DNA of 64,000 nucleotides from an uncultured Eubacteriales bacterium. Its GTDB lineage: Bacteria; Bacillota; Clostridia; Oscillospirales; Oscillospiraceae. The stretch spans positions 1 to 64,000 of the forward strand of contig UQSF01000003.1 in NCBI GenBank assembly GCA_900543625.1, read 5' to 3'. Shown piece after piece: positions 18,158 to 27,016 of the stretch; position 1 is the stretch's first letter; each line of letters starts with the position of its first letter. Made by a program: the position numbers and the translations under genes. The notes under the pieces are model-generated. The model worked only from the letters and a program-made list of their open reading frames with translations. It was not told where the DNA came from and searched no databases.

Positions 18158-18226
18158 AGTCGATATAGACCAATGGTTATGGCTTGGCGTTTCTACCCGG
18201 CACCGTGAATTGCCGGACTATCGATG
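18158..18226 (+). promoter_or_regulatory. Purine riboswitch aptamer, guanine type
   Basis: Three-way junction of the purine class. P1 is TCGATA (18160-18165) with TATCGA (18219-18224). The L2 region reads AATGGTTATGGCTTGG, the conserved junction TTTCTACC follows, and P3 is CCGGCA with TGCCGG, closed by the CCGTGAAT loop. The junction base in GGACTATC is C at the specificity position (C74 in B. subtilis xpt numbering), which predicts guanine or hypoxanthine rather than adenine. It precedes a terminator and the nucleoside importer. Confidence 0.9.
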
Positions 18227-18270
18227 GGAAATGTTCCGCGGGAGTTGGCTGTGTGCTGCTTCCCGGTTTC

Positions 18271-18319
18271 GCATTGGCAGGAGCGCCGTCGTCGGCTGCG
18301 CCTGCCAATGCGCTTTTTT
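18271..18319 (+). terminator. Riboswitch expression-platform terminator
   Basis: Eleven-bp stem (18271-18281 with 18301-18311), long loop, then six T residues at 18314-18319. It sits between the aptamer and the lipoprotein gene, so ligand binding should switch transcription off. Confidence 0.88.
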
Positions 18320-18391
18320 GGCAGTTGAGGGGTATCTTCTTTGCGCAAGCAATGCAGATAAATACAAACAATATTTAAGGGAGAGCTGAGA

Positions 18392-19606
18392 ATGAAAAAG
18401 TTCGTAGCGATGCTGCTCGCGCTCGTCATGGTGTTCGCACTGTGCGCCTGCGGCGACAAGCCCCAGAATGACAAGCAGGACAAGGCGGCCGTGAAGGTCG
18501 GCTTCATCTGCCTGCACGATGAGAACTCCACGTACGACAAGAACTTCATCGACGCCGCCAAGGCCGCCTGCAAGAACGCCGGCCTGAGCGAGGATCAGTA
18601 CATCATCAAGACCAATATCCCCGAGGGCCAGGAGTGCTACAACGCCGCTGCCGAGCTCGTGGACGCCGGCTGCAACGTCGTCTTCGCCGACAGCTTCGGC
18701 CACGAGGACTTCATGATCCAGGCCGCCAAGGAGTTCAAGGACGTGCAGTTCTGCCACGCCACCGGCACCAAGGCGCACACCGAGAAGCTCAGCAACTACC
18801 ACAATGCGTTCGCCTCCATCTATGAAGGCCGCTACCTCGCCGGCGTCGCTGCCGGTATGAAGCTCAACGAAATGATCGAGGCCGGTGAATTCACCGCCGA
18901 TCAGGCCAAGATGGGCTACGTCGGCGCCTTCACCTATGCGGAAGTCATCTCCGGCTACACCTCTTTCTATCTGGGCGCCAAGTCCGTGTGCCCGAGCGTG
19001 ACCATGGACGTCACCTTCACCGGCTCCTGGTACGATGAGGCCCTCGAGAAGGAAGCTGCCAACAAGCTCATCGCCGGCGGCTGCAAGCTCATCAGCCAGC
19101 ACGCCGACTCCATGGGTGCTCCGACCGCCTGCGAGCAGGCCGGCGTCCCGAACGTGTCCTACAACGGCAGCACCCAGTCCGCCTGCCCGAACACCTTCAT
19201 CGTTTCCTCCCGCATCGACTGGACCCCGTACTATGAGATGGTCATCAAGGCCGTTCAGGACGGCACCGCGCTCGACTCCGACTGGACCGGCACGCTCAAG
19301 ACCGGCTCCGTCGTGCTGACCGATGTCAACGAGAAGGTCGCTGCCAAGGGCACTGCCGAGAAGATTGCCGAAGTCACCAAGCAGCTCGAGGACGGCACCC
19401 TGCACGTCTTTGACACCTCCACCTTCACTGTCAACAAGGCGCCCCTGACCAGCTACATGGCTGACGTCGACACCGACGCCGACAACACCGGCGACACCGA
19501 GGCCATCAAGGACGGCTACTTCCACGAGTCCGAGTTCCGCGCCGCTCCGTACTTCAACGTGCAGATCGACGGCATCAACCTGCTTGACCAGAACTTTGGC
19601 AGCTGA
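18392..19606 (+). CDS. BMP-family nucleoside-binding lipoprotein of an ABC importer
   Basis: A 404-residue extracytoplasmic binding protein. It has a lipoprotein signal (MKKFVAMLLALVMVFALCAC) with probable lipidated Cys20, then a BMP (basic membrane protein) domain: VGFICLHDENSTYDKNFIDA, DAGCNVVFADSFGHEDFM, YEGRYLAGVAAGMK. BMP proteins bind purine nucleosides, as in the B. subtilis guanosine importer NupN. AAGGGAGAG precedes the ATG. A purine riboswitch upstream supports a purine ligand. Codon use is strongly biased to C-ending codons, which suggests high expression. Confidence 0.93.
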   Translation: MKKFVAMLLALVMVFALCACGDKPQNDKQDKAAVKVGFICLHDENSTYDKNFIDAAKAACKNAGLSEDQYIIKTNIPEGQECYNAAAELVDAGCNVVFADSFGHEDFMIQAAKEFKDVQFCHATGTKAHTEKLSNYHNAFASIYEGRYLAGVAAGMKLNEMIEAGEFTADQAKMGYVGAFTYAEVISGYTSFYLGAKSVCPSVTMDVTFTGSWYDEALEKEAANKLIAGGCKLISQHADSMGAPTACEQAGVPNVSYNGSTQSACPNTFIVSSRIDWTPYYEMVIKAVQDGTALDSDWTGTLKTGSVVLTDVNEKVAAKGTAEKIAEVTKQLEDGTLHVFDTSTFTVNKAPLTSYMADVDTDADNTGDTEAIKDGYFHESEFRAAPYFNVQIDGINLLDQNFGS

Positions 19607-19623
19607 TATCTGAATCCACCGCA

Positions 19624-19655
19624 GAGGGAAGGCCTGTCAACCCAGGCCTTCCCTC
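19624..19655 (+). other. Intercistronic hairpin after the lipoprotein gene
   Basis: Perfect 13-bp stem (19624-19636 with 19643-19655) without a T-run. Such hairpins often protect the 3' end of binding-protein mRNA, giving more lipoprotein than membrane subunits (inference). Confidence 0.75.
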
Positions 19656-19719
19656 ATATGTACTTTAAAGCGCGCCGCCGCCGTGCGGCGTCCGCCGGCA
19701 TTTCGGGAGGGACACCATA

Positions 19720-21252
19720 TTGGACAACAAGATTGCAGCGGTCAAAATGCGCGACATCACCAAGCGCTTCGGCTCCGTCGTCGCCAATGACCGCGTCTGG
19801 CTCGATATCTACCGGGGCGAGGTCCTGGCGCTGCTCGGCGAAAACGGCAGCGGCAAAACCACGCTCATGAACATGCTCTCGGGCATTTACTTCCCCGACG
19901 AGGGACAGATCCTCATCGACGGCGAGGAGGTCGTCATCCGCTCCCCACGCGATGCCTACCGTTACGGCATCGGCATGATCCACCAGCACTTCAAGCTGGT
20001 CGACGTCTTCACTGCCGCTGAAAACATCACGCTCGGTCTCGAGGAAAAGCTCGATCTCAAGGCCACGGCCGCGCGCATCCGCAGCATCTGCGAGCGCTAC
20101 GGCTTCGACCTCGACCCGAACCAGAAGATCTACGATATGTCCGTGTCCCAGAAGCAGACGGTCGAGATCGTCAAGGCGCTCTACCGCGGCGCGGATATCC
20201 TCATCCTCGACGAGCCGACCGCCGTGCTCACCCCGCAGGAGACGGACAAGCTCTTTGCCGTCCTGCGCAGCATGCGCGACGACGGCAAGGCCATCGTCAT
20301 CATCACGCACAAGATGCACGAGGTCGAGGCACTCAGCGACCGCGTGGCCGTGCTGCGCCACGGCCAGTTCGTGGGCGACATGCTCACCAAGGACACCGAC
20401 GCGCAGGAAATGACGAACATGATGGTCGGCCACGCCGTGACGCTCAATATCGACCGGCCCGACCCCGTCGACCCCAAGCCGCGCATCGAGGTCAAAAACC
20501 TCACCGTGCGCAGCATTGACGGCATCGTCAAGCTCGACGACGTGTCCTTCACCGCCAACTCCGGCGAGATCCTCGGCATCGCGGGCATCTCCGGCTGCGG
20601 CCAGAAGGAGCTGCTCGAGGCCATCGCCGGTCTGCAGCCGACGGAGAGCGGCAGCATCTGCTACGTCGAGGACGACGGCACGCGCGAGGAGCTGCTCGGC
20701 AAGGACCCGCTGCGCATCGCCGAGATGGGCGTGGCGCTCTCGTTCGTGCCGGAGGACCGCCTCGGCATGGGTCTGGTCGGCAACATGGACCTGTCGGACA
20801 ACATGATGCTGCGCTCGTTCCGCAAGGGACACGGCATCCTCACCGACCGCAAGGCCCCGCGCAAGCTCGCCGAGACTGTCGTCGAAGAGCTCGACGTCAA
20901 CACCCCGGGCGTGACCACGCCGGTGCGCCGCCTGAGCGGCGGCAACGTGCAGAAGGTGCTCGTCGGCCGCGAGATCGCCTCCGCCCCCACCGTGCTGCTC
21001 ACGGCCTACGCCGTGCGCGGCCTGGACATCAACGCATCCTACACGATCTATGACCTCATCAACCGGCAGAAGGAGCGCGGCGTCGCCGTGATCTACGTCG
21101 GCGAGGATCTCGACGTGCTGCTCGAGCTGGCCGACCGCATCCTCGTGCTCTGCGGCGGCAAGGTCAGCGGCATCGTCCCCGGCCGCGGCGCGACCAAGCG
21201 CGACGTCGGCATGATGATGACGCAGTTGGGAGGGAACGAAGCCCATGCATAA
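19720..21252 (+). CDS. Nucleoside ABC importer, double ATPase subunit
   Basis: A 510-residue protein with two fused nucleotide-binding domains, as in NupO/sugar-type importers. The first has Walker A GENGSGKTT, signature SVSQKQ and Walker B ILILDEPTAVLTP. The second has a degenerate Walker A (GISGCGQKE), signature RLSGGNVQK and VLLTAYAVRGLD where Walker B would be, so only one canonical site is expected, which is usual in this family. The start is TTG at 19720 after GGGAGGG. It overlaps the next permease gene by eight bases. Confidence 0.95.
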   Translation: MDNKIAAVKMRDITKRFGSVVANDRVWLDIYRGEVLALLGENGSGKTTLMNMLSGIYFPDEGQILIDGEEVVIRSPRDAYRYGIGMIHQHFKLVDVFTAAENITLGLEEKLDLKATAARIRSICERYGFDLDPNQKIYDMSVSQKQTVEIVKALYRGADILILDEPTAVLTPQETDKLFAVLRSMRDDGKAIVIITHKMHEVEALSDRVAVLRHGQFVGDMLTKDTDAQEMTNMMVGHAVTLNIDRPDPVDPKPRIEVKNLTVRSIDGIVKLDDVSFTANSGEILGIAGISGCGQKELLEAIAGLQPTESGSICYVEDDGTREELLGKDPLRIAEMGVALSFVPEDRLGMGLVGNMDLSDNMMLRSFRKGHGILTDRKAPRKLAETVVEELDVNTPGVTTPVRRLSGGNVQKVLVGREIASAPTVLLTAYAVRGLDINASYTIYDLINRQKERGVAVIYVGEDLDVLLELADRILVLCGGKVSGIVPGRGATKRDVGMMMTQLGGNEAHA

Positions 21253-22357
21253 CAAAGTCCGGGAACCGCTGTTCCACATCGTCAAGCGCGACACGCTGCC
21301 CTGGTATCAGGCCTGGGGCATCCGCGCGATCGCCATCGTGCTGGCGCTGCTGCTGTGCGCGCTCATCACGACGCTGTGCACCCACCTCAATCCGCTCAAG
21401 GTGTTCGGCACCATGTTCAGCGGCGCGTTCGGCTCGCCGCGCAAGATGTGGATCCTGGGGCAGAATCTCGCCATCCTGCTGTGCATTTCGCTGGCCGTGA
21501 CGCCCGCGTTCAAGATGCGCTTCTGGAACATCGGCGCCGAGGGTCAGGTGCTCGCGGGCGGTCTCGCCGCCGCGGCGTGCATGATCTGCCTCGGCGACAA
21601 GGTGCCCAACGGTCTGCTCATCGTGCTCATTGTAATCGCTGGCATCGTCGCGGGCGCGGTCTGGGCCGTCATCCCCGCCATCTTCAAGGCCAAGTGGAAC
21701 ACGAACGAGACGCTCTTCACCCTCATGATGAACTACGTCGCCACGCAGCTCGTGGCCTATTTCATCATCGTCTGGGAGTCGCCGAAGGGCTCCGGCAAGG
21801 TCGGCATCATCAACCAGAGCACCGAGGCCGGCTGGCTGCCGCAGATCGGCGGCTACAAGTACCTGCTGACGATCCTCGTCGTCGCGGTGCTGACCGTACT
21901 CGTCTACATCTACCTCAACTACAGCAAGCACGGCTATGAGATCTCCGTCGTCGGCGAGAGCGAGCGCACCGCCCGCTATGTCGGCATCAAGGTCGGCAAG
22001 GTCATCGTGCGCACGATGCTGCTGTCCGGCGCGCTGTGCGGCATTGCAGGCGTGCTGCTCGTGTCCGGCACCGACCACACGATCACGACCACCATCGCCG
22101 GCGGCCAGGGCTTCACGGCCGTCATGGTCTCGTGGCTGGCCAAGTTCAATCCGCTCGGCATGATCCTCACGAGCTTCCTGCTCGTGTTCCTCGACCGCGG
22201 CGCGGGCGAGATCTCGACCGCGTTCGGGCTCAACCAGTCGTTTGCCGACATTCTCAGCGGCATCATCATTTTCTTCATCATCGGCTGTGAGTTTTTCATC
22301 ACCTACCGGCTGAGCTTCCGCAAGCCGGCGAAGAAGGAGGCGGCGGAGCATGTTTGA
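21245..22357 (+). CDS. Nucleoside ABC importer permease 1
   Basis: A 370-residue membrane subunit of the branched-chain/ribose-type permease family (BPD_transp_2), matching NupP. It has about nine to ten helices, and the family segment FWNIGAEGQVLAGGLAAA is near residue 95. It overlaps the ATPase gene at its start and the second permease gene at its end (ATG inside the last codons), so all four importer genes are tightly coupled. Confidence 0.94.
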   Translation: MHNKVREPLFHIVKRDTLPWYQAWGIRAIAIVLALLLCALITTLCTHLNPLKVFGTMFSGAFGSPRKMWILGQNLAILLCISLAVTPAFKMRFWNIGAEGQVLAGGLAAAACMICLGDKVPNGLLIVLIVIAGIVAGAVWAVIPAIFKAKWNTNETLFTLMMNYVATQLVAYFIIVWESPKGSGKVGIINQSTEAGWLPQIGGYKYLLTILVVAVLTVLVYIYLNYSKHGYEISVVGESERTARYVGIKVGKVIVRTMLLSGALCGIAGVLLVSGTDHTITTTIAGGQGFTAVMVSWLAKFNPLGMILTSFLLVFLDRGAGEISTAFGLNQSFADILSGIIIFFIIGCEFFITYRLSFRKPAKKEAAEHV

Positions 22358-23345
22358 TTTTGTGTCCTTTATCCCCCGCGCCATCATGCAGGGCATCCCG
22401 CTGCTGTTCGGCAGCACCGGTGAGACGCTCACCGAAAAGTCCGGCAACCTCAACCTCGGCATCGCGGGCATCATGTACGTCGGCGGCATCAGCGGCGTCA
22501 TCGGCGCGTTCCTGTATGAGCAGGGTGTCGGCGGCGCTGCGGGCATGAACGGCTTTCTCGCCGTGATGATCCCGCTGCTGTCGTGCCTGCTCGGGTCGCT
22601 GCTCATGGGTCTGCTGTACTGCTTTCTGACCGTCACGCTGCGCGCCAACCAGAACGTCACCGGTCTTGCCATGACGACGTTCGGCGTCGGCTTCGGCAAC
22701 TTCATGGGCGGCTCGCTCATCAAGCTCACCGGCAGCGAGGTGCCGTCCATCGCGCTCTCGGCGACCAACAGCTACTTTGCCAAGACGATCCCGGGCGTGG
22801 AGCGCCTCGGCTGGTTCGGGAAGATCTTTCTGTCCTACGGCTTTCTGGCCTACCTCGCCGTGGCCATCGCGCTCATCGCGGCCTATGTGCTCAAGCGCAC
22901 GCGCGTGGGTCTGCACCTGCGCGCCGTCGGCGAAAACCCGCAGACGGCCGACGCCGCCGGCATCGACGTCAATAAGTATAAGTACATCGCCACCTGCGTC
23001 GGCAGCATGATCGCCGGACTCGGCGGATTGTACTACGTCATGGACTACGCCTGCGGCGTCTGGTCGAACGACGCCTTCGGCGACCGCGGCTGGCTTGCCA
23101 TCGCGCTCGTCATCTTCACGGTCTGGAAGCCGAACGTCGGCGTGCTCGCGTCCTTCCTCTTCGGCGGACTGTATATCCTGCACATCTTCCTGCCGAGCGG
23201 CACGAACCTCGCTGTCAAGGAACTGTACAAGATGATCCCCTATGTCGTCACGATCATCGTGCTCATCATCACGAGCGTGCGCTCCAAGCGCGAGAATCAG
23301 CCCCCCGCAAGCCTCGGCCTGCCGTATTTCCGCGAGGAACGGTGA
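22350..23345 (+). CDS. Nucleoside ABC importer permease 2
   Basis: A 331-residue permease, the NupQ counterpart, about eight to nine helices. FGSTGETLTEKSGNLNLGIAG near residues 22-42 is the conserved start of this subunit; GENPQTADAAGID is the coupling loop facing the ATPase. It is the last gene of the riboswitch operon and is followed by a strong terminator. GGAGGCGGAG in the preceding gene serves as its ribosome binding site. Confidence 0.94.
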   Translation: MFDFVSFIPRAIMQGIPLLFGSTGETLTEKSGNLNLGIAGIMYVGGISGVIGAFLYEQGVGGAAGMNGFLAVMIPLLSCLLGSLLMGLLYCFLTVTLRANQNVTGLAMTTFGVGFGNFMGGSLIKLTGSEVPSIALSATNSYFAKTIPGVERLGWFGKIFLSYGFLAYLAVAIALIAAYVLKRTRVGLHLRAVGENPQTADAAGIDVNKYKYIATCVGSMIAGLGGLYYVMDYACGVWSNDAFGDRGWLAIALVIFTVWKPNVGVLASFLFGGLYILHIFLPSGTNLAVKELYKMIPYVVTIIVLIITSVRSKRENQPPASLGLPYFREER

Positions 23346-23371
23346 CGCCGGACGGCGCAAACGAAAAGCAA

Positions 23372-23402
23372 AAACAGGAGAGCTGCGGCTCTCCTGTTTT
23401 TT
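23372..23402 (+). terminator. Terminator of the nucleoside importer operon
   Basis: Ten-bp stem (23374-23383 with 23388-23397) followed by a run of T residues. Confidence 0.92.
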
Positions 23403-23435
23403 GCGTCTTTCTGACTGCGGCGCGGGCACCGCTTG

Positions 23436-23678
23436 TCAGATGGGCTTCTGCGCCTTTTCCAGCTCTGCCTCGATCTCCGCCAGCACCGCACTCGGCCGCA
23501 TATGCAGCGCCTCGCCGATGCGGTAAAAGGTCTCCAGCGTCGGCTTGCGCTCTCCGCGTTCAATGGCGCTCAGATGCGTCCTGCCGATCCCGGCGAGACC
23601 GCTCACAATCTCCTGCGACAGGCCGCGCTCCTCGCGCAGCCGCTGCAGCACACTGCCAACAACATTTGCATCCAGCAT
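23436..23678 (-). CDS. XRE-family HTH regulator
   Basis: An 80-residue single-domain repressor-like protein. LQRLREERGLSQEIVSGLAG and IGRTHLSAIERGERKPTLET form the HTH of the Xre/Cro family, and it ends soon after. It is divergent from the zinc-ribbon membrane protein gene, and an inverted repeat lies in the shared intergenic region, so it probably controls one or both genes (inference). No toxin partner is apparent. Confidence 0.9.
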   Translation of the reverse strand: MLDANVVGSVLQRLREERGLSQEIVSGLAGIGRTHLSAIERGERKPTLETFYRIGEALHMRPSAVLAEIEAELEKAQKPI

Positions 23679-23746
23679 CGTCTACACTCCCTTTTCGGTT
23701 TTGCTTCCAGTGTAGAGAGAAATTTCGCAAACTATGAATACATATG

Positions 23747-23775
23747 TTGTCATTTGAACACAAATGTGTTATCAT
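23747..23775 (+). promoter_or_regulatory. Promoter with overlapping palindromes ahead of the zinc-ribbon gene
   Basis: TTGTCA (23747-23752), 17-base spacer, TATCAT (23770-23775). The spacer holds two interlocking palindromes, CATTTG-AACA-CAAATG (23751-23766) and AACACA-AA-TGTGTT (23757-23770), which are operator candidates for the divergent HTH regulator. Confidence 0.6.
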
Positions 23776-23936
23776 TTGTTCGGGAGCTTCCGTGTATTTC
23801 CGAATTTGACCGGAAACATCCAAGCGTGTTGGGGCGAGAGGGCAGAGATGTTCCCGTTTCCGACGTCTGTTTGGAAAGCGGACCGGCGGCACAGTGCCGC
23901 GCGGACAGAAAGACAAACCGAAAGGAGAACAGGAAA

Positions 23937-25052
23937 ATGAAATGCAGTCATTGCGGTGCAGAATTTGAGGGCAATTTCTGCACGGCCTGCGGCGCGAAGG
24001 CAGAGCCGTGCCCGCAGCCGTCGCCAGAGATCCCGGCAGACCGCCCGAGATCTCAAAAACCGAAGAAACCGATTTACAAGAAGTGGTGGTTTTATGTGAT
24101 CGTCGCCGTGGTCGTGATCGCGATCGCCGGCAGGATCTCCGGAGGCAGCAAGTCGGAAAAAATAGATTGGGACGATATGGTCTTGGGCGCGCAGCTGCCG
24201 CAGCCGCCTGCGAAGAAAGGTCAGATCCATACGAACACAGCCGATGAGCTGTGGGTCGATATCGAAAAGACCTCCGACAAGCAGTATGCGGACTATGTGC
24301 AGGCGTGTCAGACGGTTGGGTTCACGGTGGATGCGGAGTCCAATTCCTCGTCGTTCAGCGCTTACAACGCTGAAGGATACAAGCTGAAGCTGAGCTATTA
24401 CGAAAACGGGGAGGAATTGTCCATCCGGCTGGAAAAGCCGATGGAGATGGGCCCCATCACCTGGCCGGACAGCGAGGCCGGCAGGCAGCTGCCCGCACCC
24501 AAATCCCTGACCGGCAAATTCTCTTTTGAGTATGATGACAATTTCTTCGTTTACATTGGCGGCACGAGCAGAGACGATTACAACGCCTATGTCAGCGCCT
24601 GCCGGGATAAGGGCTTTACGGTCGACTACAATAAGGGCGACAACTATTATCGTGCCAATAACGACGCGGGGTGGCATGTCTCGATCGACTATGTGGGCAA
24701 CCAGATCATGAGCATTCGCATTGACGCGCCGGACACGAACTCGGGCAGCACGACCTCCGGGACGCAGCAAAACGATGCAGAGCTCGTCGACGGTATGCGC
24801 AAGGAATTCAAAGAGGCTATGGACAGCTATGAGGCCGTTGTGGATGAATACATCGCGTTCATGAAAAAATACAATGCGAATCCGAACAATCCTGCGCTGC
24901 TGGCCGATTACGCACGCTATATGAGCAAATACACGGATGCGTGTGAAAAGTTCAAAAAATGGGAAAGCGCGGACATGAACGACGCGGAAACCGCTTACTA
25001 CATCGACGTGCAGGCACGGGTCAGCAAAAAGCTGCTGGAAGCGGCGGCCTGA
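23937..25052 (+). CDS. Zinc-ribbon, single-helix membrane protein with two DUF6591-like repeats
   Basis: A 371-residue protein of unknown function. Residues 3-20 form a zinc ribbon (Cys3, Cys6, Cys17, Cys20), then a Pro-rich linker and one membrane helix (about 50-64). Outside are two similar domains: about 77-167 (YADYVQACQTVGFTVDAES) and 172-263 (YNAYVSACRDKGFTVDYNK), each starting W-x-D and ending in a beta-rich SIRI segment. The tail is helical and charged. AAAGGAG precedes the ATG. The DUF6591 name is from memory and should be checked. Confidence 0.75.
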   Translation: MKCSHCGAEFEGNFCTACGAKAEPCPQPSPEIPADRPRSQKPKKPIYKKWWFYVIVAVVVIAIAGRISGGSKSEKIDWDDMVLGAQLPQPPAKKGQIHTNTADELWVDIEKTSDKQYADYVQACQTVGFTVDAESNSSSFSAYNAEGYKLKLSYYENGEELSIRLEKPMEMGPITWPDSEAGRQLPAPKSLTGKFSFEYDDNFFVYIGGTSRDDYNAYVSACRDKGFTVDYNKGDNYYRANNDAGWHVSIDYVGNQIMSIRIDAPDTNSGSTTSGTQQNDAELVDGMRKEFKEAMDSYEAVVDEYIAFMKKYNANPNNPALLADYARYMSKYTDACEKFKKWESADMNDAETAYYIDVQARVSKKLLEAAA

Positions 25053-25073
25053 CGGACGGCGCGTGTGCTGCAG

Positions 25074-25110
25074 TCGGTCTGCAAACTCGTTTGTCAAAAA
25101 GGAATATTTC
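25074..25110 (+). repeat. Short decayed fragment of repeat R2
   Basis: GTCTGCAAACTCGTTTGTC followed by AAAAAGGAATATTTC resembles the 3' part of the R2 copy near 52765-52802. The pairing partner of the final hairpin is lost here. Confidence 0.4.
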
Positions 25111-25122
25111 TTAAATGCTCAC

Positions 25123-25157
25123 ACGCCCCGCGCCATTCGGCGCGGGGCGTGCTTTTT
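25123..25157 (+). terminator. Terminator of the zinc-ribbon gene
   Basis: Twelve-bp GC-rich stem (25123-25134 with 25139-25150) and TTTTT at 25153-25157. Confidence 0.9.
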
Positions 25158-25172
25158 GCGGTTATTGGGGGA

Positions 25173-25313
25173 GAAAATCAGATCGCGTTGCCGGCGTTGA
25201 AGCCCTCGCGGATGTTCTTGTAGCCGTTTATGGCGCTGCAGGTGCTGGTGTTTGTGCTGTGCATCCTCTTCCCGCAGATCGTGACATGGCTTCCCGGCCA
25301 CATGATCGGCTGA
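25173..25313 (+). pseudogene. Decayed C-terminal tail of a transporter, TRAP large permease (DctM)-like
   Basis: In one frame the stretch reads ENQIALPALKPSRMFL, a TAG stop at 25221, PF, then MALQVLVFVLCILFPQIV and TWLPGHMIG before a TGA. The hydrophobic helix ending FPQIVTWLP is typical of the last helix of DctM subunits of TRAP transporters. There is no start, no N-terminal part and an internal stop, so this is a remnant. The family call is from motif resemblance only. Confidence 0.5.
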
Positions 25314-25405
25314 TATCCGAACTCCCGACCGGGGTGCGGCGGCGTCCGAGAGCATTCGGCGCGGCCGCGCCCCGGCTTTTTACTTGCGCTGCGCCCGCAG
25401 CGGAC

Positions 25406-25444
25406 AAAAAAGCCTCCCCCGCGGGATATACCCGCGGGGGAGGC
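25406..25444 (-). terminator. Terminator of brnQ
   Basis: Fourteen-bp stem (25412-25425 with 25431-25444) followed on the minus strand by six T residues. Confidence 0.93.
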
Positions 25445-25466
25445 ACAGATTTGCTTACCTGATCGG

Positions 25467-26792
25467 TCAGTTCTCGTCGAGGCAGGCGCGGCGCTCGGCC
25501 TTTGCCTTGGCCGTGCGCTCCCTGCGCACCGGCAGCAGGGCAGCCGCAGCACCGAAGAGCACTGCCGGCAGCACCCATGCAAAGCCGAGGTCAAACAGCG
25601 GCAGCTTGTGCAGGAACGTCAGCGGCACACCGTAGCCGTCGAGCGTGCACAGCACGCTCATGAGCAGCGCGCCGAGGGCAGCACCGCGGCTGATGCGGTC
25701 GGGCAGCTGCGGACGCACGAGCGCGATGAAGATGAGCACGAGCGTCGGCGGATAGACGATGTCCAGCACCGGGGCGGCGATGGCGACGATGCGGTCAAGG
25801 CCGAGGTTCGACACGACGGCGCTGAACACGCAGATGGCGATGACGAACGCCTTGTACGGCACCTTGCCGCGGCAGAGCTTGGAAAAGTACGCGGCGGCGG
25901 AGCTGGTGAGCGCCACGGCGGTCGTGACGCACGCGAGGCCGACGACGATGCCGAAGAGGATCATGCCGGTCTTGCCCATGAGCGCCTCGACGATGGCCAT
26001 GACGAGCTGGGCGCGGCCGATCTCACTCGTGTACTGCGCCGAGACGGTGGCGCCGAGGTACGCAAGCCCCATGTAGACGGCCAGCAGCAGCACACACGCG
26101 AGGATGGACGAGCCGCTCATGATGCGGAACTTCTTGCCCGGCTCGGTATAGCCCTTGTCGACCACGCTCTGCAGCACGAGGATGCCGAACGGCAGCGCAG
26201 CGAGCGCGTCCATGGTCTGGTAGCCGGATTTGACACCGGTCACGACGGCGCTGTCGATCTTCGTCTCGGCCGCGATCGTGCCGAGCGGCGTGACAATGCC
26301 CTTGACGATGATGGCCGCAAGGCCGAGCAGCAGCAGCGGCGTGAGCACCTTGCCCACGATGTCCACCACGGCGGACTCGCGGATGCACAGCGCGAGGATG
26401 AGCGCGAAAAACAGCACCGAGAACACCACGGCCGACACGCCGGGCAGATTCGGCGCGATGGCCATCTCGAACGTGCTGGCGGATGTGCGCGGGATGGCGA
26501 CCATCGGGCCGACGCACAGGATGATTGCGCACATGAGGATCTCGGCCGGCACACGGCCGACGCGCTGGAGCACGGCCTCGCTGCTGCCGACGCGCAGCAG
26601 CGCAAACATGGCGGCAAGCGCAAGACCGATGTCCGCGATGAAATACGCGCTGAATCCGGCCAGCCACGCCGGTCCGGATTCCATGCCCAGATACGGCGGG
26701 AAGATCACGTTCCCGGCGCCGAAGAACATGGAAAACAGGGCAAAGCCAACAACAATGATATCGCGGCCGGCCCGATTTTTCGTTTCTTTCAT
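25467..26792 (-). CDS. brnQ: Branched-chain amino acid transport system II carrier protein
   Basis: A 441-residue sodium-coupled importer of leucine, isoleucine and valine with about twelve helices. The family N-terminal motif is GFALFSMFFGAGNVIFPP, followed by GMESGPAWLAGFSAYFIADIG. The start at 26792 is chosen because AAAGGAGAG precedes it; an upstream in-frame ATG lacks a site. It is divergent from a LysR-type gene, a frequent control arrangement. Its presence with azlCD gives the window both import and export of branched-chain amino acids. Confidence 0.95.
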   Translation of the reverse strand: MKETKNRAGRDIIVVGFALFSMFFGAGNVIFPPYLGMESGPAWLAGFSAYFIADIGLALAAMFALLRVGSSEAVLQRVGRVPAEILMCAIILCVGPMVAIPRTSASTFEMAIAPNLPGVSAVVFSVLFFALILALCIRESAVVDIVGKVLTPLLLLGLAAIIVKGIVTPLGTIAAETKIDSAVVTGVKSGYQTMDALAALPFGILVLQSVVDKGYTEPGKKFRIMSGSSILACVLLLAVYMGLAYLGATVSAQYTSEIGRAQLVMAIVEALMGKTGMILFGIVVGLACVTTAVALTSSAAAYFSKLCRGKVPYKAFVIAICVFSAVVSNLGLDRIVAIAAPVLDIVYPPTLVLIFIALVRPQLPDRISRGAALGALLMSVLCTLDGYGVPLTFLHKLPLFDLGFAWVLPAVLFGAAAALLPVRRERTAKAKAERRACLDEN

Positions 26793-26954
26793 GATTTTCT
26801 CTCCTTTGATTCCCCAAGAAGGGACTCCCGTTTCCTTTTTTCGAATATAGCGTATCATTTTTATTGATAAATGAGAACCGAGACTTCTTCATGTGGGTAT
26901 GAAAAAAACGCATGACATCGGTGAAAAAGTTTTTATTCTTTTTCTGTGATTTTA

Positions 26955-26978
26955 TGTGAAATTGACACAAATTCATGG
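26955..26978. promoter_or_regulatory. Candidate LysR-type operator between brnQ and the LysR gene
   Basis: TGTG-AAATTGA-CACA within an AT-rich patch is an inverted repeat with T/A ends, compatible with LysR-type boxes. This is inferred from position only. Confidence 0.35.
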
Positions 26979-27016
26979 TATGATGGAGGCGCAAAATGCA
27001 GATAAGGAGGCAGCGC

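Noticed and set aside
26963..26984. TTGACA/TATGAT pair as promoter of the LysR gene
   Set aside because: The spacer is only about 11 bases, which is too short for a sigma-A promoter.
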